Assembly: GCA_965221795.1 (NCBI GenBank)
Contig: OZ244914.1
Coordinates: 2,790,001-2,854,000 of the forward strand
DNA length: 64,000 bases
Source: VYFG01 sp965221795
Lineage (GTDB): Bacteria; Pseudomonadota; Gammaproteobacteria; Arenicellales; Poriferihabitantaceae
Direction of reading: 5' to 3'
Shown piece after piece: positions 52,341-60,154 of this stretch. Made by a program: the position numbers and the translations under genes. A model generated the notes under the pieces. It saw only the letters and a list, made by a program, of their open reading frames with translations. It was not told where the DNA came from and did not search any database. Each line of letters begins with the position of its first letter. Positions within the stretch are counted from its first letter, which is position 1.

Positions 52341-53794
52341 GTCGGGATTTGGTGGATCAGTTCCAGCGCCGCGCCGGGGAACAGGAATAAGAGCAGTGTG
52401 GCTAATGCGGTCAGGCATAGAGCCAGTACGATGGGCCAGGGAGCTTCCCCGTGGGAGGGTATCGATTCTGCCGAATCATGTCGAAAAAACGCAGCGTAGA
52501 GGATGGGAATGAAATATGCCGCATTGAGCAGGGTCGAAACGACAATGACGGCGACTGCCATCATTTGCTCTGCGGCAATGGCACCACTCAGGAGGTACCA
52601 CTTCGAGAGAAACCCTGCCGCGGGTGGCACCCCGATCATGGACAGGGCACCGATAGCAAAAGCAGCCATGGTCACCGGCATCCGATGACCGATACCATTC
52701 AGCTGGCTGATTTCGGTTTTCTTGCTGCGGGTATAGATCGATCCGGCTGCAAAAAACAGGGTAATTTTACCGAAAGCATGAGTCAGGATATGCAGGCAAG
52801 CCCCGACGATACTGATAGGGGCAAGTAACATGGTGCCGAGCACCACATATGAAAGTTGACTGATGGTTGAGTAGGCGAGCCGTTTTTTCAGGTTGTCCTG
52901 ACGCAGGGCCACCAGAGACGCGATCAGGATAGTGAGGCCAGCCAGCCAAAGCAGGGCATCGACCCCCGGAGCCTGGGCGACATGGTCGATCCCCAGCACA
53001 TAGACTGTGACCTTGACCACGCAGAATACGCCTGCTTTCACCACGGCCACCGCATGCAGCAAGGCACTCACAGGGGTGGGGGCGACCATGGCAGCCGGTA
53101 ACCAGCGGTGAACCGGCATGACGGCTGCTTTCCCAATCCCCAACAGGTACATCAGTGCCAGCACGGTCAGTGCCGGCCCGGTGAGTTTGCCGGCCAGGAT
53201 GCCACCGGCAGAAAAATCCAAAGTGCCGGCGACCGACCAGGTCCAGACAATGGCCGGTAGTAACAGTCCGATGGAAGTGGCCAGCAGGATTCCAAGATAA
53301 GTCCGCCCCCCGATTCTGGCAGCGTCATTGCCCTTGTGCACTACCAAAGGAAAAGTGGATAAGGTCAGGACTTCGTAACATAGGAAAAGAGTGATCAGGT
53401 TCCCGGCAAAAGCCACTCCGATAGCCCCGAAAATAGCGATCGCAAAAAAGAAATAGAAGCGGGTCTGATGGGTCTCCGAGTTGCCGCGCATATACCCGAT
53501 TGAATAGATCGAGTTAATCGGCCACAGGAGTGCGGCAATGGTGGCGAACAGCATTCCCAACGGCTCCACCCGGAAAAAAATCGGCAGGCCTGGCAGCATT
53601 TCCAGGAAAATCCATTCGGTGCGTTCCCCTCCCATGGTCCGGGACAAAAGCGTCACAATGGTCAGACAGAGCAGTCCGGTTGTCACTAGTGTCGCGGTTT
53701 CCCGGAGAGTTGGATTTCGTCGCAGAGCCAGGATCATGATTCCACCGCAAAGCGGTAGGACCAGGGACAGTATGATCAGGGTGTCCGGGGTCAT
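52337..53794 (-). CDS. Mrp-type antiporter subunit, MrpD/NuoM-like
   Basis: A 485-residue member of the same proton-conducting family. Visible signatures are EPLGMLFATIAALLWPINSIYSIGYM, CYEVLTLSTFPLVVHK, MPVHRWLPAAMVAPTPVSALLHAVAVVKAG (the conserved quinone/antiporter loop with Lys), and LKKRLAYSTISQLSYVVLG. The ATG 53794 overlaps the upstream mrpD stop (ATGA); a long upstream in-frame extension is a shadow. It is a second D-like subunit, possibly replacing the N-terminal half of MrpA. Confidence 0.93.
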   Translation of the reverse strand: MTPDTLIILSLVLPLCGGIMILALRRNPTLRETATLVTTGLLCLTIVTLLSRTMGGERTEWIFLEMLPGLPIFFRVEPLGMLFATIAALLWPINSIYSIGYMRGNSETHQTRFYFFFAIAIFGAIGVAFAGNLITLFLCYEVLTLSTFPLVVHKGNDAARIGGRTYLGILLATSIGLLLPAIVWTWSVAGTLDFSAGGILAGKLTGPALTVLALMYLLGIGKAAVMPVHRWLPAAMVAPTPVSALLHAVAVVKAGVFCVVKVTVYVLGIDHVAQAPGVDALLWLAGLTILIASLVALRQDNLKKRLAYSTISQLSYVVLGTMLLAPISIVGACLHILTHAFGKITLFFAAGSIYTRSKKTEISQLNGIGHRMPVTMAAFAIGALSMIGVPPAAGFLSKWYLLSGAIAAEQMMAVAVIVVSTLLNAAYFIPILYAAFFRHDSAESIPSHGEAPWPIVLALCLTALATLLLFLFPGAALELIHQIPT

Positions 53795-55278
53795 AGGGTA
53801 TACCCTCTGAACAACGTTTGGGCCGCGGCCGATGCGAGCTGGGTCACCAAGCCGGGGTGGACGCCGAACCAAAAATTGGCCAGCACCAGCAGCCAGGTCG
53901 ATAGGAGCAGGGGCAGTGGAGCCTCGGTCGCCCGGGTGGCAGCATCCGGTCTCGGGTGCAGATAGGCTTTTTCCACCACGCGCCAGATGTAGATGACAGC
54001 AATCAGCGATGCCATCAGCACGACCGCGACAATGGCCCACCAGCCTCGCTCCACGGCGGCTAGCACCAGGTACCACTTGGAAATGAAACCAGCCGTCAAG
54101 GGGACCCCAATCAGGCTGAGACCCCCACCGACAAAGGCGGCCATGGTCCATGGCATCTGCCGGGCGATTCCCTGGATATTTTCGATGCGGGGATTGCCGA
54201 TGCGGTAGCAGATCGCACCGAGTGCCAGAAACAGGGCTCCTTTCATCAGCGCATGATTGAATACATGCAGCAGGGCTGCCGTGAGCCCGGAGACATTGAC
54301 CAGACCGAGTCCAATCAGCATGTAACCGATCTGGGCAACGGAAGAATACGCCAGCATGCGTTTGATATCATGCTGGAATAATGCCACGATTGACGTGAAC
54401 AGGACCGCACAGGTACCGACGCCGAGGAACAGCCAATGCGCATGCATGATGTCGAAGGCAAAGGCCGGACCGAACAGGGTGAACAGATACCGTACCAGCA
54501 CATAAACTGCCACTTTGGTGGCGGTTGCAGCGATGAATGCGGAGATCGCGGACGGCGCATAGGCGTATGCGTTGGGCAACCAGAGGTGGAGCGGAAACAT
54601 CGCCAGTTTGAGCCCAATGCCGATAATGAGAAAGCCGTACGCTGTGTGAGCGGCCCGGGAGTGATGCAGGTCCTCCATCCGCAGTGCCAGATCGGCGATA
54701 TTGAGCGTCCCGGTCAGCATGTAGAGAATGCCCACTCCAATCAGGATAAAAGTCGCCCCGATAGTGCCCATGATCAGGTACTGGAAGGCGGCAGTCAGTG
54801 CCCGGCGGTCCTGGCCAAGGCTGATCAGGGCATAGGTGGAGAGTGAGGAAATTTCAAGCAGGACAAACAGGTTGAAAGCGTCATCGGTGATACAGATGCC
54901 CAACAGTCCGCCCAGACAAAGCAGCAGGCTTGTATAGAGAAGGGGTTGCCGGGAGGGCGGGATTTCCTGCTGGATACTTTCCCGGCAACCGGGCAGGATT
55001 GCAGACGCGATCCCGGACACAATGACGAGAACCAGCACATTCAGTTGGTCCACCAGATACTCGATGCCCCAGGGCGGAGCCCAACCTCCGAAGGCATAGC
55101 TGATGATGGTCCCGTCCTGGACCCGTAGCCATAGGCTGATGGAGATGGCCAGGGTCAACCAGGCGACAAGGGTGGTGAAAAGCCAAGTGAATGAAGGCCA
55201 GCGACGCAGCAGAAAGCAGATCGGTGCGGCCAGCAGGGGAATGACCACCAGCAGGGCTGGCAGCTGATCCGCAATCAT
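53791..55278 (-). CDS. mrpD: Mrp antiporter subunit D
   Basis: A 495-residue canonical MrpD. Features include LVDQLNVLVLVIVSGIASAI, FVLLEISSLSTYALISLG, FPLHLWLPNAYAYAPSAISAFIAATATKVA and QHDIKRMLAYSSVAQIGYML. It forms part of the cation/proton pore in the inner membrane. It overlaps mrpC by 4 bases at its start and the next D-like gene by 4 bases at its end. Confidence 0.95.
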   Translation of the reverse strand: MIADQLPALLVVIPLLAAPICFLLRRWPSFTWLFTTLVAWLTLAISISLWLRVQDGTIISYAFGGWAPPWGIEYLVDQLNVLVLVIVSGIASAILPGCRESIQQEIPPSRQPLLYTSLLLCLGGLLGICITDDAFNLFVLLEISSLSTYALISLGQDRRALTAAFQYLIMGTIGATFILIGVGILYMLTGTLNIADLALRMEDLHHSRAAHTAYGFLIIGIGLKLAMFPLHLWLPNAYAYAPSAISAFIAATATKVAVYVLVRYLFTLFGPAFAFDIMHAHWLFLGVGTCAVLFTSIVALFQHDIKRMLAYSSVAQIGYMLIGLGLVNVSGLTAALLHVFNHALMKGALFLALGAICYRIGNPRIENIQGIARQMPWTMAAFVGGGLSLIGVPLTAGFISKWYLVLAAVERGWWAIVAVVLMASLIAVIYIWRVVEKAYLHPRPDAATRATEAPLPLLLSTWLLVLANFWFGVHPGLVTQLASAAAQTLFRGYTL

Positions 55279-55637
55279 TCCGCGTCGTCCTCCTGGCGGC
55301 TTTGTTCCAGGATATCGGCTTCTTCCACGGTGCCGTAGGTTTCCTTAATGCGGATGATCAGGGACAGCCCGAGGGCAGTAGTGGCGACACCCACTACAAT
55401 TGCCGTCAGGATCAACACATGGGGTAGCGGATTGGAATACAGCGCCTGATTGGCAGCGACAATGGGGATCGCCCCACCCAACACCTTGCCGATGCTGATA
55501 TACATGAGGAATACGGAGGCCTGGAAGATATTCAGGCCGACCATTTTCTTGACCAGATTGCCACTGGCAATCACGGTATAAAATCCTGCCATCATCAGCA
55601 GGATCACTACCCAGTAATTGAACAGGCTGAACCACAT
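55275..55637 (-). CDS. mrpC: Mrp antiporter subunit C (NuoK-like)
   Basis: A 120-residue protein with three helices, homologous to NuoK. Signatures are GFYTVIASGNLVKKMVGLNI and HVLILTAIVVGVATTALGLSL, the latter with the conserved segment that pairs with MrpD. It overlaps mrpD by 4 bases and follows mrpB by 2. Confidence 0.95.
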   Translation of the reverse strand: MWFSLFNYWVVILLMMAGFYTVIASGNLVKKMVGLNIFQASVFLMYISIGKVLGGAIPIVAANQALYSNPLPHVLILTAIVVGVATTALGLSLIIRIKETYGTVEEADILEQSRQEDDAE

Positions 55638-55639
55638 GG

Positions 55640-56593
55640 TCAGGCATCGGGGGGCGCGGCGCGATTGAAAAAGGCGAGGAAGATGGCGACCATCACCATC
55701 GCGACCGTAATGCCGACGCCCAGTTCAATCAGCAAGATCCCGTAATGCTGTCCATGCACCGGATCTTCGGCCAGCATGTTGTAATCCAGGAAGTTTCCGC
55801 CAAGCAGCAAGGTGACCACTCCCACTCCACCATAAATCAGGACGCCAATGGCAGCCAGGGAGAGAACCCACTGTACTGGTATGAGCGCCATGGCATCGTC
55901 CAGGCTGAAGGCCAGTGCATAGAGAATCACTGCGGCCGCGAAAATCACACCAGCCTGGAAACCGCCACCGGGTCCGAAGTCACCATGGAACTGGACATAC
56001 AGCGCAAATAGAATGACAAACGGAATCAGCAGAAGAGCCATGGTTTGCAGGATTCCGAAAGGCGGGCGGGACCTTTCCCGATGGGGTGAAGGGGAGTCTT
56101 TCTGGTGCTCCCGGATGCCGATCAGGGATAAGACCCCCATCAATGCGGCAAAGACAACGATGACTTCGCCCATGGTGTCATAGCCCCGGTAGCTGGCCAG
56201 TACGGATGTAACCATGTTGGGGATGCCGACTTCGGTCGGTGACTCCTGTATGTAGCGGTCTGCCACATGTCGGTGAACCGGATTCGAGGGGTCACCAAAG
56301 GGGGGCATGTCCAGGGTGCCCCAGACCAGTGCTGCCCCCGTGATCGTGACCACAATGAGTGGCAGCAGGGGAGAGTGTGCCGGGGGTTTTTCGTGTTGTC
56401 CGGTACAAGTCAGGGTCAGGAGCATGAATACAGTCGACACCCCGGCACCGACCGCCGCTTCGGTAAAGGCGACATCCACCGCATCCAGTACCACAAAAAT
56501 CAGCGCACTCAGCAAGCTGTAGATTCCGAACAGCATGACCACACCGAACAAATGACGTAAGTACACCACGACCAGTGCCGTCATGCACAGCAT
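55640..56593 (-). CDS. mrpB: Mrp antiporter subunit B with N-terminal MrpA-C (MbhD/MbhE-like) region
   Basis: A polytopic protein of about 317 residues that joins two modules: an N-terminal MbhD/DUF4040 and MbhE region (LLSALIFVVLDAVDVAFTEAAVGAG, a NuoJ-like helix pair) and a C-terminal MnhB domain (IPFVILFALYVQFHGDFGPGGGFQAGVIFA). In canonical Mrp the first module is the C-terminus of MrpA, so MrpA is split here. The homology extends upstream of ATG 56593 to codons IIDLL just after the mrpG stop, where only non-standard starts exist (TTG 56599, or ATA 56626 with GGAGG six bases upstream). The exact start is unresolved. Confidence 0.85.
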   Translation of the reverse strand: MLCMTALVVVYLRHLFGVVMLFGIYSLLSALIFVVLDAVDVAFTEAAVGAGVSTVFMLLTLTCTGQHEKPPAHSPLLPLIVVTITGAALVWGTLDMPPFGDPSNPVHRHVADRYIQESPTEVGIPNMVTSVLASYRGYDTMGEVIVVFAALMGVLSLIGIREHQKDSPSPHRERSRPPFGILQTMALLLIPFVILFALYVQFHGDFGPGGGFQAGVIFAAAVILYALAFSLDDAMALIPVQWVLSLAAIGVLIYGGVGVVTLLLGGNFLDYNMLAEDPVHGQHYGILLIELGVGITVAMVMVAIFLAFFNRAAPPDA

Positions 56594-56622
56594 GGTCAAC
56601 AGGACGACATTGACGAGTAGAT

Positions 56623-56937
56623 CTATGATGTACCTCCCGAACGGTGTCGGGTCAGTGCCTTGAGACCGGCTTGTTGGGCGGCTTTGACCAAGGCATGGCT
56701 TGACGTAGGACTGGTCAGCCAGAGCAACAGCAATACCATCAACAGTTTCGCCGACAAGAGTGACCAGCCAGTCTGCAGCATCAGCCCCACGATGAAGCAG
56801 GCGGCACACAGAGTATCGGTAATACTGGCGGCATGAACCCGGGTATAAAAATCCGGAAAGCGAAGGATTCCCCAAGCCCCGGTAAAACCGAGCAAGCTGC
56901 CGAGCACCAGCAACAGAGTGGACAAGAGGTCAATCAC
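56623..56937 (-). CDS. mrpG: Mrp antiporter subunit G
   Basis: A 104-residue membrane protein with three helices. The signature is GILRFPDFYTRVHAASITDTL, found in all MrpG/MnhG proteins. The GTG 56937 has GGGAG about 10 bases upstream, after the mrpF stop, and begins at the first helix; the ATG at 56985 would overlap mrpF and add a polar tail. Confidence 0.92.
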   Translation of the reverse strand: MIDLLSTLLLVLGSLLGFTGAWGILRFPDFYTRVHAASITDTLCAACFIVGLMLQTGWSLLSAKLLMVLLLLWLTSPTSSHALVKAAQQAGLKALTRHRSGGTS

Positions 56938-56944
56938 CGTTACG

Positions 56945-57223
56945 CTACTCCCGGGCCTCGTTGTGATCTTCTGCTCGTTCCACAAACCGGAGTACTGCGA
57001 TTACTCCGACAAAATTGATCAGGGCGTAGAAGATCGACAGGTCGATCAGGTTGGTGGTTTCGGTGAAGATACCGTAGACCGCAATCATGAGAACGGTTTT
57101 GGTCCCGAACATGTTCATTGCCAGAACCCGGTCATACACAGTGGGTCCGGCCAGGGCTCTGGTCAGTGCCAGCAACATAATGACCAGAAGGGCCCCGATG
57201 GTCACAGCCAGGACGGTCGTCAT
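56945..57223 (-). CDS. mrpF: Mrp antiporter subunit F
   Basis: A 92-residue protein with three helices. The motif RALAGPTVYDRVLAMNMFGTKTVLMI is diagnostic for MrpF. It overlaps mrpE by 4 bases, consistent with a translationally coupled operon. Confidence 0.94.
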   Translation of the reverse strand: MTTVLAVTIGALLVIMLLALTRALAGPTVYDRVLAMNMFGTKTVLMIAVYGIFTETTNLIDLSIFYALINFVGVIAVLRFVERAEDHNEARE

Positions 57224-57699
57224 GTTGACGCTTCCAGTGCGGCGACCCGATGATTCATTTCTCCATCCATCAATTCGGCGATGGCACCCTCATCAATCGC
57301 ATGCACGGTGACCTGATTATCCGAGAGGTCGACCGTAACCGTACCGGGGGTCAGGGTAATGGAGTTGGCGTAGATGGTCTGGCAAAGACGGGAACGTGCA
57401 CGGATGGGAAAACGTTTCAGTGTGGGCGTGATCGGATAGCGACCGGGGAACCAGATATGGCGAAATACAGCGAAATTGGCTTTGACGATTTCATACAGCA
57501 GCCAGATCAGGTAAGTCGGCAATCGCCTGGCAATCATCCACGGTGAATGGAGCCGGTATTTGCGCTGCATCCGTGCGGACAGTGCAACGGCAAGGGCACT
57601 GGACAGTACACCCAGAGCGATCAGCAATGGATTGTCCCAATATCCGGACAGTAACAACCAGAAAACAAAAAGTCCAGTTCCGAGCACAGCAAAGCGCAT
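57220..57699 (-). CDS. mrpE: Mrp antiporter subunit E
   Basis: A 159-residue membrane protein. The N-terminal two helices (GTGLFVFWLLLSGYWDNPLL) and the soluble domain (RFPIRARSRLCQTIYANSIT, LTPGTVTVDL) are typical of MrpE. ATG 57699 begins the first helix. An in-frame extension reaches back through the hairpin at 57736-57776 and is probably not translated as part of MrpE. This is the first gene of the operon (E-F-G-B-C-D-D'-small-D''). Confidence 0.92.
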   Translation of the reverse strand: MRFAVLGTGLFVFWLLLSGYWDNPLLIALGVLSSALAVALSARMQRKYRLHSPWMIARRLPTYLIWLLYEIVKANFAVFRHIWFPGRYPITPTLKRFPIRARSRLCQTIYANSITLTPGTVTVDLSDNQVTVHAIDEGAIAELMDGEMNHRVAALEAST

Positions 57700-57725
57700 A
57701 ACTCTGAAGATGACAAAGAGAAATT

Positions 57726-57776
57726 GGAAAAAGTGCGAAACGCAAGCTGGCATATGGTATACCAGCTTGCGTTTCG
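57726..57776 (-). terminator. Attenuator-like hairpin in the mrp leader
   Basis: On the minus strand a perfect 15-bp stem (CGAAACGCAAGCTGG at one arm, 57736-57750 and 57762-57776, loop of 11) is followed by CACTTTTT. This is a classic intrinsic terminator shape, yet it lies only 36 bases before the mrpE start and there is no minus-strand gene upstream for it to terminate. A conditional attenuator of the mrp operon is the simplest reading. Confidence 0.65.
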
Positions 57777-57876
57777 AATGCACAATCAGGAGCACCGATC
57801 GGATTTTCTCCATAATCCCGGTTTTTTTGCAATGGGTGTGAACCATGTTATGCTGATTTCCCCGATGGAGGAGCTG

Positions 57877-58152
57877 ATGAAACCGTCATTGAAAGAGAAG
57901 TTGGTGGTCTTTCTGATGCAGGGTACGCGCCCTTTGCGTATTCTGATTTTCGGGGGGATCTTTCTGGCTTGGGCGGTGATGACTCTGCTGGCCAGCTTGC
58001 TCGGCATCAAAACTGACATTGGTGGCGATGTGACGTGGATCAATGTCCTGCTCATTGGGATCTCCTTGCTGACCGGTTTTGGGATGGCCTTCTGGATATT
58101 CCGGTTTCTTGAAAACGCTCGGTATGAGCGGGAACCGCCCGACCTGCTGTGA
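57877..58152 (+). CDS. Small two-helix membrane protein
   Basis: A 91-residue protein of unknown function divergent from the mrp operon. Two transmembrane segments are visible (LRILIFGGIFLAWAVMTLLA and VLLIGISLLTGFGMAFWIFR). The ATG 57877 has GGAGGAG just upstream; longer in-frame extensions run into the hairpin and were rejected. Because it shares the intergenic region with mrpE, it may respond to the same signal. Confidence 0.7.
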   Translation: MKPSLKEKLVVFLMQGTRPLRILIFGGIFLAWAVMTLLASLLGIKTDIGGDVTWINVLLIGISLLTGFGMAFWIFRFLENARYEREPPDLL

Positions 58153-58311
58153 TGTGGTTTTGACAGGGAAACTGATCGTCGCTGCAGGTTACATATATTC
58201 CTTGACGAGGGTTTGGACGCGTTGATGCCCGGACAGTGAGCCCCGGGGTTACTCGAAGGCGGTTTGTGGAATTCCGCGGCAAACGGACTCTCTGTGGTAT
58301 GACCACACCAG

Positions 58312-58812
58312 TTGCCAGCTGAGCTGTCCGGGATCATCGGGCCGCACACAATGACCATTGGGCTTGCCGTATCGAATCGAGCGGTGATGGAGGGTGCCCG
58401 GTTGGCATTCCTCTTTCTCGCCCGGATCATCCAACTTCTCAAGCCTGGTGGGTGGGCTGCTGTGGTTCTTCCCAGCGGCTCTCTGTTTGGTGAGGATGTA
58501 AAGGCCCAGCGGAAGGAGCATCGACTGGAAGAGTGCAATCTCCATACAATCGTGCGACTGTCGAATTCGGCAGTCAATCCGTATGCATCCATCGGTACGA
58601 GCCTCCTGTTTTTTGGGAAAGGCGAGGCAGTCAGGGAAACTTGGTACTGGGAGCACTGGGTACTGGAGGGGCAAACGCATTATGCAATGACGCACCCGAT
58701 CAATTTGGGTCATCTTGCAGACGGCATGGAGTGGTGGAGAGGTAAGAATCGCAAGGGAAGGGTAGAATGCGAGCGGGCCTGGAAGGTCGATACCCATGAA
58801 AAAAGTTCCTGA
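58312..58812 (+). pseudogene. Truncated HsdM (type I restriction-modification methyltransferase)
   Basis: A 166-codon frame matches the C-terminal half of an HsdM methylase domain: ARLAFLFLARIIQLLKPGGW, VVLPSGSLFGEDVKA, LEECNLHTIVRLSNSAVNPY and TSLLFFGKGEAVRETWYWEH. The SAM-binding region and the NPPF catalytic motif that should precede it are missing, and only a TTG could start it. Upstream bases 58153-58311 show no gene. With the fragment at 28727 this is the second dead DNA methylase in the window. Confidence 0.8.
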
Positions 58813-58864
58813 CGCAAATTCTACCGCTCGATCCTGCCTCGTCAGTTTGGAACGAGACGTAAGA

Positions 58865-58916
58865 TTGACAATTCAGTCATATAATATTTACAATTAAATT
58901 CATTAAGGTTGACAAT
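58865..58916 (+). promoter_or_regulatory. Promoter with three 8-bp direct repeats at 22-bp spacing
   Basis: TTGACA (58865-58870) and TACAAT (58889-58894) with an 18-base spacer make a good sigma-70 promoter. TTGACAAT at 58865-58872, TTTACAAT at 58887-58894 and TTGACAAT at 58909-58916 recur exactly every 22 bases (about two helical turns), covering -35, -10 and the leader. They are probable binding sites for the encoded regulator or another protein. Confidence 0.65.
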
Positions 58917-58927
58917 CCGGAGCAAAG

Positions 58928-59959
58928 ATGGTCGGAGTTCGCAGTCGTGGGGAACAAATCAGGCATTTCATCCTCCATCAGATTCACGAATCGTGTAGGG
59001 ATGTTGTGAGAGTCACTTCACAAAGGTTCGAGATCACAAGGCAAGCAGTAAACAAACATCTTCAACGTCTTGTGGAAGAGGGCGTCCTTGAAAAGTCGGG
59101 GACAACCCGTGCAAGAGTATATCGATTCGCCCCCATGGCAGAACGAGTTTTTCAGTGGGAGATCAGGCATGGATTGGCAGAAGACATCGCCTGGATGCGC
59201 GAGGTACGCCCGATTTTAGGGGACATGCCCAACAATGCCCTGGATATCTGGGAATATGGCTTTACGGAAATGTTCAATAATGCGATTGATCACTCCGAAG
59301 GTTCAGTGATCAGTGTTTCTGTCAAACAAACCGCTTTCACTACCGAAATGTTGGTCGCCGATGACGGATACGGCATCTTCAGGAAAATTCAACACCATAT
59401 GAATCTGCTGGATGAGCGCCACTCGATACTGGAACTCTCAAAAGGCAAGCTGACTACCGATCCGCAAAACCACACCGGAGAAGGAATATTCTTCACTTCC
59501 AGGATGTTCGACTCCTTTGGCATTATGTCTGGAGGGGTGTGTTTCTCTCATGAGTCTGGAAAAGGGCAAGACTGGATTCTGGAAGTAAGCCGCGGTTCAG
59601 GTGGAACGTATGTTTGGATGAATCTCAACCATCACACGGCGAGAACATCGAAGCAGATTTTCGACCAATATACCTCCGGCGATGACTACGGGTTTACGAA
59701 AACGGTGATTCCGGTAAAAATGGCTCAATACGGCAATGACAAACTGGTTTCCCGCTCCCAGGCAAAACGATTGCTTGCTCGAGTGGAACTGTTTCAGACC
59801 GTTATATTTGAATTTCATGAAGTAGAAATGATAGGGCAGGCTTTTGCTGATGAAATCTTTCGCGTTTTCGCGCTGAAAAATCCGGGGATTGAGCTGATTC
59901 CTGTCTCGGCGAACAAAGAAATTCAAAAGATGATCGCCAGGGCAAAAAGTGCACGTTGA
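58928..59959 (+). CDS. Winged-helix / HATPase / STAS-like (DUF4325) regulator
   Basis: A 343-residue single-chain regulator. Residues 1-70 are a winged helix (RFEITRQAVNKHLQRLVEEG, then VLEKSGTTRARVY). Residues about 95-225 are a GHKL ATPase with N-box EMFNNAIDHSEG, G1 box VADDGYGIF and G2-like HTGEGIFFTSRMFD. Residues about 230-335 are a STAS-like DUF4325 domain (SRSQAKRLLARVELFQTVIF, EFHEVEMIGQAFADEIFRVF). This resembles a fused anti-sigma-factor/antagonist pair attached to a DNA-binding domain. ATG 58928 with GGAGC upstream is clear. It is not a sensor kinase; no phospho-acceptor His was found. Targets are unknown. Confidence 0.85.
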   Translation: MVGVRSRGEQIRHFILHQIHESCRDVVRVTSQRFEITRQAVNKHLQRLVEEGVLEKSGTTRARVYRFAPMAERVFQWEIRHGLAEDIAWMREVRPILGDMPNNALDIWEYGFTEMFNNAIDHSEGSVISVSVKQTAFTTEMLVADDGYGIFRKIQHHMNLLDERHSILELSKGKLTTDPQNHTGEGIFFTSRMFDSFGIMSGGVCFSHESGKGQDWILEVSRGSGGTYVWMNLNHHTARTSKQIFDQYTSGDDYGFTKTVIPVKMAQYGNDKLVSRSQAKRLLARVELFQTVIFEFHEVEMIGQAFADEIFRVFALKNPGIELIPVSANKEIQKMIARAKSAR

Positions 59960-60154
59960 AGTCGATAGCATTACATGAGTGAGGACGTTAACCACAATTA
60001 TTATGCCGTACTCTGGTTGTCGACAATGGTGACTGGCAACTCAACCGTACGAGACAGGGTCGGTATTTCGGCCAAGGCAGTCGCGATACTCGGTACTTAT
60101 GGCAAGTTCACGGCCTTCTCCGAGTTGATTGCTTGATGGTTCGCGCTGCTACAG

